Below the pieces are notes generated by a model that was given only the letters and a program-made list of their open reading frames with translations, searched no databases and was not told the DNA's origin. From Phoronis australis (taxonomy: Eukaryota; Phoronida; Phoronidae): a stretch of DNA of 48,944 bases. Shown here one piece after another: positions 33,640 through 43,646 of the stretch. Where the stretch lies: assembly GCA_002633005.1 (NCBI GenBank), contig NMRA01000017.1, positions 1,624,888 to 1,673,831 of the forward strand, in the 5' to 3' direction. Position 1 is the first letter of the stretch. Every line of letters begins with the position of its first letter. The position numbers and the translations under genes were made by a program.

Positions 33640-34352
33640 ACATGAGACCGGCAAGTGCTGAATGAAACACGCTCTGGTTTAGGCCTAGTGCTTGTGCAAA
33701 TTTCTAATAAGATACAATGCACATCTAGTTTGTTAGATTGCAAGGCTCTGGCCAAAAGACAGTTTCTGTTCTGGCAAATGAACTCTGGTGACACGCACGC
33801 ACTCGCTTACTCACAAACGCAGACAACTTCAAAACAAACATCAGGTGACAAAAACATGTGTTTTCGTCCAGACATTTTTATCATGTTGCCGATCATACAT
33901 GTAGATGGCACGATATCAGCACAGATTTGTACTTAAACCTGCCGTGATCCCGACTCCACGGGGACTTAAAAATCTTAGGGACGCTACTTGGAAAACTTAA
34001 GTACGATTTTAGGTAATTTGCTTGAGTCGAAACTGTATTTTTATTCAAGCATTCAAGTCGCCATATAGACTATTGCGAGGCAGGCAGTCGGCGAGTTTTC
34101 ACCCTGGGATTTCAGCACAATTTTCTGTAAAATAATCGTAATTTAGCAGCAAACTTTGATAGCAATGCACTACGGTTTTGCAGAAAGTCTTTCATAGATT
34201 ACAGATATGACACAGAGCGTAAATATAATGAATCTTAGGTTCCGATTTCACTCGTTTCAGAGACCGGGTTTCAACGGCCTTGGGTTATAAGCGCCTCCCC
34301 TTAAATGAACTTTTCTAAGCGCCCTGGGCGATTATTACGGTGAATACGGTAT
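33640..34352 (-). repeat. Dispersed repeat family R1, inverted copy
   Basis: Reverse-orientation counterpart of 6845-7455, ending in GCGCCCTGGGCGATTATTAC and GGTGAATACGGTAT. Shared blocks include TTTACGCTCTGTG, TTGCTATCAAAGTTTGC-type sequence and AAACACATGTTTTTGTCACC (all read on minus). Confidence 0.75.
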
Positions 34353-35124
34353 ACATTATTCGAATCATTGTTACTGTACAACTTTTGCCCTGACGGTTCT
34401 GTTGAAGGGAAACCTGTCTTCGCGGCCCCGACGAGCTAGTAAGTAGATTTGCAATTTTGCAGCCAATTCACGAAAATAATCATGTGCACATTATTTCTTT
34501 GGCTCACTAGTATAGTCTTTTTGTGACTTGTAGTTTTGTTTCCAACTTTGGCTGGTTTATGTTCGTGATGTCGTGAGTCCAGGTTGCGATGGGCCTCATC
34601 GGGTTCAGTCACTGGCCGGGATAGAAAGCATTTTGTGTGGTTAGAACTAAAAAAATCGCAAGTCTAAAATTACAACACACAGCTATGTTCTCCTGTATTG
34701 TATTTCATTGAAGAATAATTTGAATTTATTACCGAACAGACCCCAAATTCTCAAAACCGACCTTAGGTTAATTGGCCTACCAAACTTTGTAGGCTCATAC
34801 TGTACGTTCACGTAACTAAAAATCCGTAACAGTGAAATAAAACAAGACGCTAGTTGAATAACTCGATGTATTTGTAAGGGCTTTATATCGAATTTTGATG
34901 ATTTGTTGGTGTAAAACGCTGAATTCAAGAGAAAACCTGACACCGGTAAGTGTGTAGTGAACTGCAAAACAGACTACATTTGAAACTCTGACGTCATTGG
35001 TTATAATTTCAATACCTCCGTCTGGCGTCAGGTGTTAGGTAAAGGAGTTGTACTTGCTGTTATCAAGCGGAAGTACTCGATCTAAATTGATAGAAAATAG
35101 TTTTTTTGGGTGGCATTCTCCTTT

Positions 35125-35330
35125 AATTCGATAGCTAATTTGACATTTCGCTGTTTTGATCTCATGCTAACGACGTGCTTTAACCAGCGACTCCATTTCT
35201 GTTATCAATTTCTTACTTGCTTTCATATCAGTCTTCCGGTGCGTGGTGCGTAAACTAATGAACTGTTGACCTAATTTTAAATAGGTCAACAGCTGAACCC
35301 ACCTCTCGGCTGGGGACAAATTAACATTTT
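35125..35330 (+). repeat. Second copy of the 29690-29870 repeat
   Basis: It also contains an internal short palindrome, CTGTTGACCTAATTTTAAAT followed by AGGTCAACAG (about 35263-35293). Confidence 0.7.
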
Positions 35331-35897
35331 AGTTAGTTTCAGTTTTGGCGACCTCAGATTTCGCTTGCCAACCTGGGATTTTTGCAAGGTTGCTAAATGT
35401 GACTTGGCATTTAGTTAAACATTGAGTGCTGTAAGCACCTACAAAGACATTTTTAATGAGCTTTCCTGTTCCATTCCTCTTTAACTTGGGAAGATTGGTA
35501 CAAATGATGCATTAGCAAGTGACAGAACAAAGATTGGTCAAAATCACCAAAACAAGGTTTAAGTACCCTTTTGTGTTGAAATTATGATTTTATTGCTCTG
35601 ACCTTGGAAACGAGGTCAAAGTCACCAAATGCTCAAGCTGATTAGAGAACTTTCTTGCAAGAAAACAAGATCACGCAAGGCGTCCCAAGATATCGCCATG
35701 CATGTGATCACAATTTCTAGCACCACCTACACCTTAGTCCAAAGTACGATTCTTGAGATATCACGCCAACAACAATTTATAAGTCAAAATTTAAAATTTT
35801 CTTGCTTGTCAATTAGATTGAAAATGATGTTAATGTCACCAAAATCGAATGACACTTCAGGATACCATAACTACAGTGGTATGAAATACAAACTTAC

Positions 35898-35944
35898 CTC
35901 CAGTCATTTTATCGTTGATCACAAATTCTCCAGGCAATGGCGCT
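35898..35944 (-). CDS. LLTP-like gene, exon 4 (short)
   Basis: This 47-nt exon has acceptor tatgtgtgtttcag and donor GGAG|gtaagt, both near consensus. It contributes one base, 15 codons (APLPGEFVINDKMTG) and one trailing base. The first base completes the Arg codon begun in the exon at 39.66 kb. It ends in phase 1, which does not match the next exon found (32.87-33.0 kb, phase 0). At least one further small exon, with a length of 2 modulo 3, should therefore lie in between. Support is splice-site quality plus frame; the peptide alone is too short to classify. Confidence 0.72.
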
Positions 35945-36269
35945 CTGAAACACACATATATTACACAATACCACAGTGTAAATGGTCAAGAAATTATTAT
36001 GAAAACAACATGTGATCAGTAAAACATACCATAGTGTTAATCAGATGTAAAAAACCAATACATGAGATAAAATTAAGGTGAAATTGCATACTTAATGGCA
36101 TACTTATGATCAAAATAAAAATCAAACCCAACGTTGCAACCACCTCACTACATGACAGAGAGTGCTGTGAATGATATAAAGGTGAAGACTGCATAGGCAA
36201 CACAACTGCAAGTATTATGCAAGTTATTACCTGCGCATTTATGTTGTTTGTTAAGTAGCGAGGCACACA

Positions 36270-36440
36270 CTAAGACAAAAAGCTTACGGAAATTCTCATC
36301 CAGCATGTGAGAATCCATTACATTTTAGTGAGATTACAATAAGAACGTAACTAATTAAGATGTCATTTGAAAAAATCTCACTCAGTGAAAATGCAATTGA
36401 GATTCCAATGACAGTGCCCAGCGATAATCTAGTATTTCCA
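36270..36440. repeat. Left-end fragment of the CTCACT-rich foldback element
   Basis: AAAAGCTTACGGAAATTCTC, ATCCAGCATGTGAGAATCCA and related AGTGAGAT motifs resemble 8445-8600. It is highly decayed. Confidence 0.55.
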
Positions 36441-36752
36441 CACGGTGAGTGTCAAATTTCCCACTTTCCATGCATGGGTGGACACAGGTCATCACTCACC
36501 AATGCTAATAACTTTCAGTATGATAGACTCAAGACTGTTTCCACTTAATCACCTGGATGACAGTTTGCTCACAAGTAAGCTCAAACACAACATTCTGCAA
36601 GTCTGATCTATGCTCCAGCCTCAGTATGGTGCAAGCCTTGACTGAGTCAATTCCAGCAGTTGTTACACTCATTGGTTCAATAACCTGCTGTCAGTCTATA
36701 GCTGGCTCTCTATTGACTACTGCTCTAACTGCTGATTGTCTTCACTGCAACT

Positions 36753-37098
36753 CAACACTTGGCGAAATTAAGCGAAAAGACAGCAATGGGGAAGAGGAGG
36801 ATGATGACAATCATGACAATGAAGGCAACGATTATGAACAACACGATAACATTCATGTGACTAGCGAAGAAATCAGTAAGAAATAGGCTGCAGTCTTCTT
36901 CAATAGCTGGTAAAGTGACAACAGTGTGAGAGTGCTCAGAGGAGCGACACTTGGCGAAATTAATAGAAAAGAAGACGATGGGGAAGACGAGGATGACGAC
37001 GATAATGATGATGAAGGCGGTGATTATGAACAATAGGATAACATTCATGTGACTAGCGAAGAAATGACTAAGAAATAGACTGCAGTCTTGTTCAATAG
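36753..37098 (+). repeat. Tandem duplication encoding an acidic tract
   Basis: Units are 36753-36906 and 36945-37098 (each 154 bp, 192-bp offset). Both begin ACACTTGGCGAAATTAA and end TGCAGTCTT(C/G)TTCAATAG. In unit 1 the plus frame (36557-36886) ends GEEEDDDNHDNEGNDYEQHD. In unit 2 the same frame meets an early stop. A GAY/GAN-rich purine tract explains the acidic translation, so I do not call a gene with confidence. Confidence 0.75.
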
Positions 37099-37458
37099 AA
37101 GCGAAACCAACATCAATGCAGCAAGAGCACTCATTTACAAAGGAACAGCGAAATCAGAAAATCTTGAATAATTCGAAAAGTAGACGTCCTAGCGAAAACT
37201 GGAAAACATCATCAGAAAGCCCGTTCAAAACTCTATCTAAATTGATAGTAACGCATAATTCCGTAATTTTTTCGAAAAAAATTGTGAAATTTCACTTTTT
37301 TATGAAATTCAAAGTCAAATAACTCACAAATGGTAAGTCTGAGAAAAACATTATCAAAGAACTTTTTAAGGAATCCACATGCAAAAATTCACGTCATTTG
37401 CTCTTCCCGTTAAAAATGCAACCACAGGACGATCGAAAATGGGTGAAAATGCACCAGA

Positions 37459-37790
37459 GCCGCCATCTTGAAAGTGAGTTCCGGTTAAACAAACTTTTAT
37501 AATAGCCAATCAAACGAAGCAAACAGGTGACGAGATTGAAAATGATTGGTTCACCAATGCGCCCTCTACAGGAGAAAACGTTTTCGGCCAGATATCGAGG
37601 TGCGCATGCGCCATGGCCAATATTTCCGCCATCTTTTACCAGAAGTTAACGATTTACAGCGCAGTTGTAGTACTTGTGTTCTGTAATAATCGTTTCAAGT
37701 TTCAGCTCTGTACGTTGAAAAATGCCGCCCCTATGAGAATTTGAATCTGAAACGATAAACAAAATGGCCGCCAACGTCCGCCATTTTGAA
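37459..37790. promoter_or_regulatory. Promoter-like cluster: YY1, ETS, CCAAT, NRF-1 motifs
   Basis: In order: GCCGCCATCTTG (exact YY1 consensus, 37459-37470), TTCCGGTT (ETS, about 37480), CCAATC (about 37506), TGCGCATGCGCC (NRF-1, 37601-37612), CCGCCATCTT (YY1-like, about 37626), AAAATGGCCGCC and CCGCCATTTTG (37761-37788). YY1 sites often sit at the start codon, and ATGGCGGACG on minus lies here. This looks like a TATA-less, possibly bidirectional promoter inside the large gene. No first exon can be proven. Confidence 0.5.
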
Positions 37791-37902
37791 TCCGATCATG
37801 ACCAAAAACAATAGGCTTCCAGGACTTTCAGATCTACATATTGTGTGCGAATTTCGTGCAAATCGAACAAAATTGCGACCTGTAGAGTGCGAACAAAAAA
37901 AG

Positions 37903-38013
37903 AACAAACTTGATGTCAGACCAACATACATAATTCCCAGAATTCCGCCAAGTAAAAACAAACTTGACGCAGATCAACATACTTGTCGGAATTCAAAGAA
38001 TTCCGCCAAGTAA
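37903..38013 (+). repeat. Two-unit tandem repeat, about 55 bp
   Basis: Both units start AACAAACTTGA(T/C)G and end AATTCCGCCAAGTAA (ends at 37955 and 38013). The second differs in its middle. It is translated as part of a short plus frame without other support. Confidence 0.85.
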
Positions 38014-38286
38014 TAAACTCAACTCAACTCGCTCAACTATCACTAACGTTTTGGAACTTTTCACCACAAAGTAAACTCATTTTATAACTAATTGTTCCAG
38101 ACTCGTGTGGTTCTATTTTTATCACAATGGAATGTTCTTCTAAAGCTCTAGTAAACTAGTGAAAACAAATAACATCATTACTAGCCTGACCCCAAGGGTC
38201 ATGTCAACCAAGTGCTATTTGACTGCACAATAAAACCTATCAAACTTAAAGTGTGAAAATTTGTATCCATGAATGTCTTATACTCT

Positions 38287-38421
38287 TACAAACGTACCAA
38301 GCGTGGAGTACATGAAATAATATCCCACGAGACATTATTCTGCCTATCGAAGGTCTCAGTCGATACGCGGAATAATGTCGAGTGGGATATCATTTCATGT
38401 ACAGCACTCGGGGTACGTTTT
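38287..38421. repeat. Long hairpin, about 55-bp arms, 23-nt loop
   Basis: The left arm reads CAAACGTACCAAGCGTGGAG, then TACATGAAATAATATCCCAC and GAGACATTATTCTGC. The right arm is the reverse complement with few mismatches (GCGGAATAATGTCGAGTGGG, ATATCATTTCATGTA, CGGGGTACGTTTTG). The loop is about 23 nt. Arm length exceeds a typical miRNA precursor but would give near-perfect dsRNA if transcribed. A MITE is the alternative. Confidence 0.9.
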
Positions 38422-39663
38422 GTATTTATCCCATACGCATCGAATTCGTGAGTTTCTTTTGTTTTCTTTCAGTATTTTATAAATGCTTCACCCTGACTGT
38501 TTACGTGGATAATCACAACCTGTTGTGTATATGTGCACGTTCTGTTGCTAGCTTACTATAGTAAAAGAAAACAATTTTAAATGTAATGGTATATTACTTG
38601 AAAATGATAAATGTGTGAAAACGACAGTTATTGTGCATTGAACTTGTATCAAATTTCGAAAACAAAGTACAAAAAAATTTATTACACTGTAAAATCCGCA
38701 TCGGGTAGCTGCACTCATTCATGAAACTGGGGCATTGACCGGAACGCATAGCCTACATGTCGTCTGCTTTCACGAAAATGTTAAAAGTGCCACCGTCGAT
38801 GACAGCTCCAGCGAATATGCCTGTTGTAGCGTAGTTGCAGGTATGTTGTCACATTTCTATGTATTCTGTAGCCTTGGTACAAAGCTGTATACTAAATCTA
38901 CGACAGTCTGTTGATACAGCTAGCTGGCTGGCTACGGATTCGGTAGCATGGATAGGTTCACGTGTTGCTGGGACGGTCGACGTTGCTGCTCGTGTAGTAC
39001 TGTCGCCGATAGTATCAGGTGCTGTCATAGCCAGTGACAATGTTTGATATTGGCGAGGAATCGGTGCTTGTGTTGCAAACGATGTATCTTAGCAATTGAA
39101 AACTGAGACAGAACTGTCGTATAATTAACAGTCTTGTTCCAGATGTTACGACTGAGGCCTGGTTGCATTTTGAGTGGTATTTACACTGCTACAATTGTAT
39201 TACTTTAAGCTATTTTCCGAAAGTTTGATGATCTAACCGGCGAACGACGTCGAGTAGCCATTAACCTACCTTTTGAACCTTCAATGCCAGAGGTCACTGT
39301 TGAAATAGCGCAGGAGGTGAATACGGAAAACATTACATGGCCATATTTCCTCGACAGATTCAACGCGTATGGGATAAAATCTTGTTCATTGAGAATCTCA
39401 CTTGGTGAGATTTTTGAACTGAAGATAATTTCATAAACTTCACTTGCTTACCAGGTGTTTTTGCCTTTCATAGTATTTATTGTTTAACCTTACCTCCATA
39501 TACTCCAGACCCTGGATTTTATAGTTTTATTCCAATAAACTTCTTCAATGTATTACATATTAGCCTAATCCCAAGATGTGAGTTACGGTACTAAGTTATG
39601 GAAATAAAACTGCACACGTTTTCCCGAATGCGAATGAAGACGTCTCAAGTCAAGATTACCTAC
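38422..39663. other. Intron sequence with no recognised feature
   Basis: The only structure noted is an AGAATCTCACTTGGTGAGAT palindrome near 39396, probably a scrap of the CTCACT-rich family. Confidence 0.4.
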
Positions 39664-39752
39664 CTAGAATCTTCAGAAAACTTGTTCCTGAACACAACAC
39701 TGTCAGTAGCTTCAACATGATGAATTTCCTTTGATGGAGATATTTTCATGAC
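39664..39752 (-). CDS. LLTP-like gene, exon 3
   Basis: An 89-nt exon with acceptor tgtctttgacag and donor TCTAG|gtaggt. It starts in phase 0 and ends with two bases (AG). Those bases complete an Arg codon with the first base of the exon at 35.9 kb, so the splice phase is conserved. The peptide is VMKISPSKEIHHVEATDSVV followed by FRNKFSEDS. Alternation of hydrophobic and polar residues suggests beta strands, which fits the N-sheet of an LPD_N module. The region has none of the satellite or transposon sequence that fills neighbouring introns. Confidence 0.83.
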
Positions 39753-40158
39753 CTGTCAAAGACATCGCATATCTGTAATAACTAAATGCAAGTCATTTAA
39801 CATTCATTTGAAAAACTGAAAAGTTTGGGATAAACTACATTAAGCTAATTTAAAAACAGTTTCGCAAAATTGTCTGCGAAACCTAAATTCAATTTCCGCA
39901 GTCGTAATTCATGCTGCAGTTACACAAAAAACTCTTGACAAGCAATGACTTGAAAAGATGCGAGTTGATCGCTGTCAGCAATTGATATACTTACCAGAAG
40001 CCGTGTCACTCTACACATAGTTGGAGTTTGAGATCAGTTAGATTTTAGACCCAGGAATTTTTTATTAAATTCATATTGATTTCACAATAAATAAGAAAGG
40101 TCATTTTGGGAAATATTGTTCACACTTTGTACATTGTCTGACCTAGGCAACTAGCTAC

Positions 40159-40314
40159 CTGTTCATGTTTTTTCTCTGCTTGTTCATGACTATGATGAAA
40201 ACGCTGGAGTGTGATTCCATTCTCGAAGTTACGTTCTGCAAAATACTTGTTCTCTCTTGTGCCCGCATGGTCAGTTTCATTAGCAGCATATGACCACACT
40301 TTTTCAGGATCCGA
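40159..40314 (-). CDS. LLTP-like gene, exon 2
   Basis: This 156-nt exon of 52 open codons runs phase 0 to phase 0. It lies between acceptor ttttatattgcag and donor GAACAG|gtagct. The peptide starts SDPEKVWSYAANETDHAGTR and includes ENKYFAERNFENGITLQRF and a charged, His/Lys/Glu-rich end (HHSHEQAEKKHEQ). It joins the preceding exon (…FSVRVQ) and the following one (VMKISPS…) without breaking frame. In large lipid transfer proteins the region after the NIKRG-like segment carries a 'G-x-C-x-T-x-Y' stretch. Here HAGTRENKY occupies the equivalent place without a cysteine, so the protein is a divergent member if the assignment is right. No signal peptide or membrane segment is present. Confidence 0.85.
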
Positions 40315-40319
40315 CTGCA

Positions 40320-42035
40320 ATATAAAAACAACCTAATATACATGGTTATTCCTTATTAGCAGGGCACTCGACATAACGAGCTGCAGGTGCACTTGCAACC
40401 TGAAATTTGAAAATGCTACCTGAGATTTTTGCCAGCTCGTATCAAGTTGCAAAATGCAACCTGGAATTTCCAACATATGTGAGCTGAGTTTTTAAAGTTC
40501 TCCGAAAATGCCTGTCAATTATAAAGCAACTTGTGTGAATCCGACCATTATTTGGTTGTTGCCAAATCAAGTTCAACAGAACACTAACCGAGAACAGCCC
40601 TACCGATGGCAGCTGTCGTCTTAACATGGAATAATGTAGAATCGAACTTTGGCGCATTTCATTGGCTAACACTTTCAGCTACTTGAGCAAATTTTCGAAT
40701 GTGCCGAAGAAAGTTTCGGACCACAGCATAACAACTGATAAAGCATCACAAAACAGCACTGTTTCTACTAAATCTGATTAACTTACCAAACTTTGTAGTG
40801 GAAAAACATATTTATTTTTCATGCAAGCTGTCCTATTATCCAATATCCATGATAACATCCCAGATATATTGCACTGCAGCACTGGTCAGTCCAGTTGAAA
40901 CGATCATGACTTGAAAGTGTGTGCCTCATTTTTTATAACAAAAGACAACCGTTAAAATGACAGCCATATTAATCGCCAAATGACAACCACGTCTTTACTT
41001 TCAGCAAATTAGTAGTTTTTGAGCAGCCATTCTCAAGCCCAATATTTTGTTTCTGGGGGTACCTGCACGACATATGAGTCGTCTGTCACATGTTGTTGCC
41101 AACATAAAGGGTATACGCCTAAGCCAGAGATTCAAGTGCTTGAACTCGTGCACACCACTCCAAAGCTGCACATTAAAAGAGAACAGCGGCAATTCTAAAT
41201 GAAAGAGTATACCGCCTTGGCTCTGTCAAGCACCCCTGGGTGCCAGTGGTTTATTTGACAATGAACTTAATTATTGGCCTCCCAGGTAACTTGTCTGTTT
41301 GGTAACCTACAAATCACTTGCAAACTTACTTGTTTTTCAACAGTATAGGTACTAGCTAATCTGACAGAATCAGCAAAATTGTCTTTTTGGATGTTTGGAA
41401 AATCATAGCATTCTTGATTTGTATATTTGATGAATCATGCACACAGCTATTTAGCAAACTAGTACTTGATAGTTTGTCTATTTGTTAAACCACTTCTTAA
41501 TATCTTCTTCTTCTTCTTGATTTAAGTGAACACACTCTCTCCAGGGTATTATGTCAATGGAAGATCAACAAAAATGAGAACAACTATAACAGGTTTAAAA
41601 GGATGCATACATACACAGTGGATGTCACTTCAGAGGCCGGTTAACATAGTTAGGTCATTTACAGATATGACAGTCAGTAAGCGGGTGCCCCAAATGGAGG
41701 CACCCCACTACGTTACTTCAGAAAGGCAGATAGCTTGCTAACAAAGATATCAAGATAAGGGACTGATGTAATGTATCCCGGCAAGCTATTCTAGTCCACG
41801 ACTGTTCAAGGAAAGAATATCTTTTTTCTGTTTCCATTTATTAGAATACTAGTTGGCAGTGTTATCTATTTTGAACCTTTTTGCTGCATGCCCATAGTTT
41901 GAAACAGGCACGATATATCAGACTATTACCCGGAAGTGTATTGCTAAAGTGCTAGTGGTGGATGGAAATTTAGTGAAATGTTGTTGGCTGCATGAATCAT
42001 CATTCACCACATTTACCAGGCGCATGTGCTCTAGC
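40320..42035. other. Intron sequence; possible hAT-like end at 40363
   Basis: CAGGGCACTCGACATAACGA at about 40363 resembles the end of the 30112 insertion (CAGGGCTCGACATTAAG). No matching right end is found. The rest is unassigned. Confidence 0.4.
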
Positions 42036-42039
42036 TCAC

Positions 42040-42160
42040 CTGAACGCGAACAGAGAACACTCCTGATATAGCCTTCTTCAAGTTGATCAGCTCGAATTCA
42101 TCATCTTTATGGTGATGAACAAAAGTGATCTCACCTAACCAGTTCCGTTGGAACAGAAAT
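42040..42160 (-). CDS. LLTP-like gene, exon 1 of those visible (N-terminal beta-rich domain)
   Basis: The exon is bounded by a strong acceptor (tattatctttgcag) and a donor CAG|gtgagc. It is 121 nt: one base completing an upstream codon, then 40 open codons, ending in phase 0. The peptide begins FLFQRNWLGEITFVHHHKDD and continues through ELINLKKAISGVF. The order 'aromatic/charged strand, G-x-I, then NLKK-A-I' resembles the LPD_N/vitellinogen domain, where a glycine-isoleucine strand is followed by a 'LNIKRGIL' segment. In that family the domain binds and transfers lipid in secreted lipoproteins or in the ER (MTP). Exons encoding the signal peptide and first strands should lie above 42.16 kb; I did not find them. 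The phase matches the next exon. The LLTP assignment is inference from pattern, but the exon itself is well supported. Confidence 0.83.
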
Positions 42161-42194
42161 CTGCAAAGATAATACTGTAGTATCTACACAGCAC

Positions 42195-42270
42195 CACAGG
42201 CGTCCTCAGCTTCTGATTGTCCCCAATTATATAATGTATTATGAATGATCAGAAGCCGAGGACGCCTGTG
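42195..42270. repeat. Hairpin, 23-bp arms, 30-nt loop
   Basis: CACAGGCGTCCTCAGCTTCT-GAT (42195-42217) pairs with ATCAGAAGCCGAGGACGCCT-GTG (42248-42270) with one mismatch. The flanks extend as ACAGCAC versus TACAGCAC, which is direct rather than inverted. It lies 35 bp upstream of an exon acceptor on the transcribed (minus) strand. Confidence 0.9.
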
Positions 42271-42569
42271 TACAGCACACAGATAATGATACACCGACAC
42301 TACACGTTCAGTTCACGACACAAGTTGTCATGCTCAGGGGCGACAGTGGGTACATCCCACAAAAAGTTATGAATTTCAAAATACAGGAAATCAAATCAAA
42401 TGAAACATGCATGTATGTACATGGAATTATAATAAACACATACCATTAAGTCAGGAGACGACTCAGTCAAGATAAATTGAACAAATCCATGAAAATCTGT
42501 CGCGGTTTGCTCGATCGAGTTTCTTATCGCCGGGCGGGTGCCATTTTGAGGAAGTTACGTGAAAATCAC

Positions 42570-42840
42570 GTATGTTGACGAATAAAAAGTCCAAGGGACA
42601 TGCACAAAACTTAAACTTCACCTTTCCACGCTATTTTGCCAGTGTCCATAGACATCACAGTATTAACTTAAGATGTCTATGCGGTCACGCCTCAGCGTCA
42701 AGCGCTTTGCCCAGTTTCGGCGCGCTAACTAAGCCCTTGCCTAACTCATTTGAAATGATGGGAAGTATTGTAGCCCCTAACCGGCCGTCACTGAAGCTAG
42801 TGAGGGGCTACGTGTTACCTAATGCCCTACACAGCTGAAG
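42570..42840 (+). repeat. Segment with GTAGCCCCT hairpin, partner of 46.0-46.26 kb
   Basis: ATGGGAAGTATTGTAGCCCC (42758-42777) recurs exactly in reverse complement at about 46128-46149. In both places GTAGCCCCT/AGCCCCT forms a 7-9-bp stem with AGGGGCTAC/AGGGGCT. A 88-aa plus frame covers it without family resemblance. Confidence 0.6.
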
Positions 42841-43264
42841 GTCCAGGCGTAAGTTCGGTACTGAGGACCTAGCGCTAAACTCTAACTTACGTCACGTGTT
42901 CTCACTTAAAATACACGGAAATATCTCAGTAATTTCGCGAAGTTCTGCTGTTTAGCGTGGTCCTAGCGTTACTGAACGAGAGGCAGGACTTTTCACCACT
43001 TGGTGAATCAAATGGATATCAACAAAAAGAATGGGGGGAATGTGTGTTAGTTTTCTGCCATTAACCAAATCAAAGAAACAGCAAACGGTTTTACCGGTTA
43101 GGGTACGTATTTCACCGACCCCTTTTTACCTAACTCTAAAAACAACAAATCAAATCGTCTGTTACTTTCTACTCTTACTATTTTTACCAAACGATGTCAT
43201 GTGACCCCGACTCGCTGGTTCCCTGCGTACCGCTAGGTGAGTCAGCACGCACACAGAAAGTTTT

Positions 43265-43335
43265 TCATAGGCGGATTTAGGGGGGGCCCAGGGGGTCCGC
43301 CCCCCCCCCCCCCCCTTGGCTGCCGCAAAAAAAAA
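43265..43335. repeat. G-run/C-run low-complexity transposon end
   Basis: CATAGGCGGATTTAGGGGGG followed by GGTCCGCC and a run of about 16 C. The 'GGCGGAT-AGGGGG' phrase resembles termini of widespread hAT-type elements. The C and A runs are prone to length error. Confidence 0.5.
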
Positions 43336-43646
43336 AACAGTAAGAGCGTAGGGAAATGGTGAGTTTATTAATTAACCTCGGTAACTAAAATTATATGGAT
43401 GAAGAAAGATTTAAATGTGTGCAGTTTTAGTGTTTGGGGGGAAGGGGACAAAGGGGCCATGCCTCCCCCCTAAAATTGTCACAGATTACATTTGGCAGTT
43501 CGGGATCCGCATTGTTGACTAGCATATGTGCACACCCAGGGCGGCTCCCGGAACGAATGCACAATGCATAGGCCTTGAACAAACCCCGTTTTTTGTTTTT
43601 TGGTAATAATTAAGGTCCACAAACCCAAAAATTCGAGATGCCCTAC

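Larger units (their letters stand above)
32057..35126. repeat. Inverted 15-bp ends AGGAGAATGCCACCC with TTAA flanks
   Basis: TTAA-AGGAGAATGCCACCC at 32057-32075 faces GGGTGGCATTCTCCT-TTAA at 35108-35126. TTAA target duplications and inverted ends fit piggyBac/Kolobok-type DNA transposons. The 3.07-kb interval, however, holds a host exon (32874-32995) and another repeat. Two separate solo ends of small elements are therefore more likely than one intact element. Confidence 0.5.

Noticed and set aside
36557-36886. Plus-strand 109-codon frame with acidic tail as a gene
   Set aside because: The tail is explained by a tandem purine-rich repeat; the second unit has a stop; no splice or family evidence.
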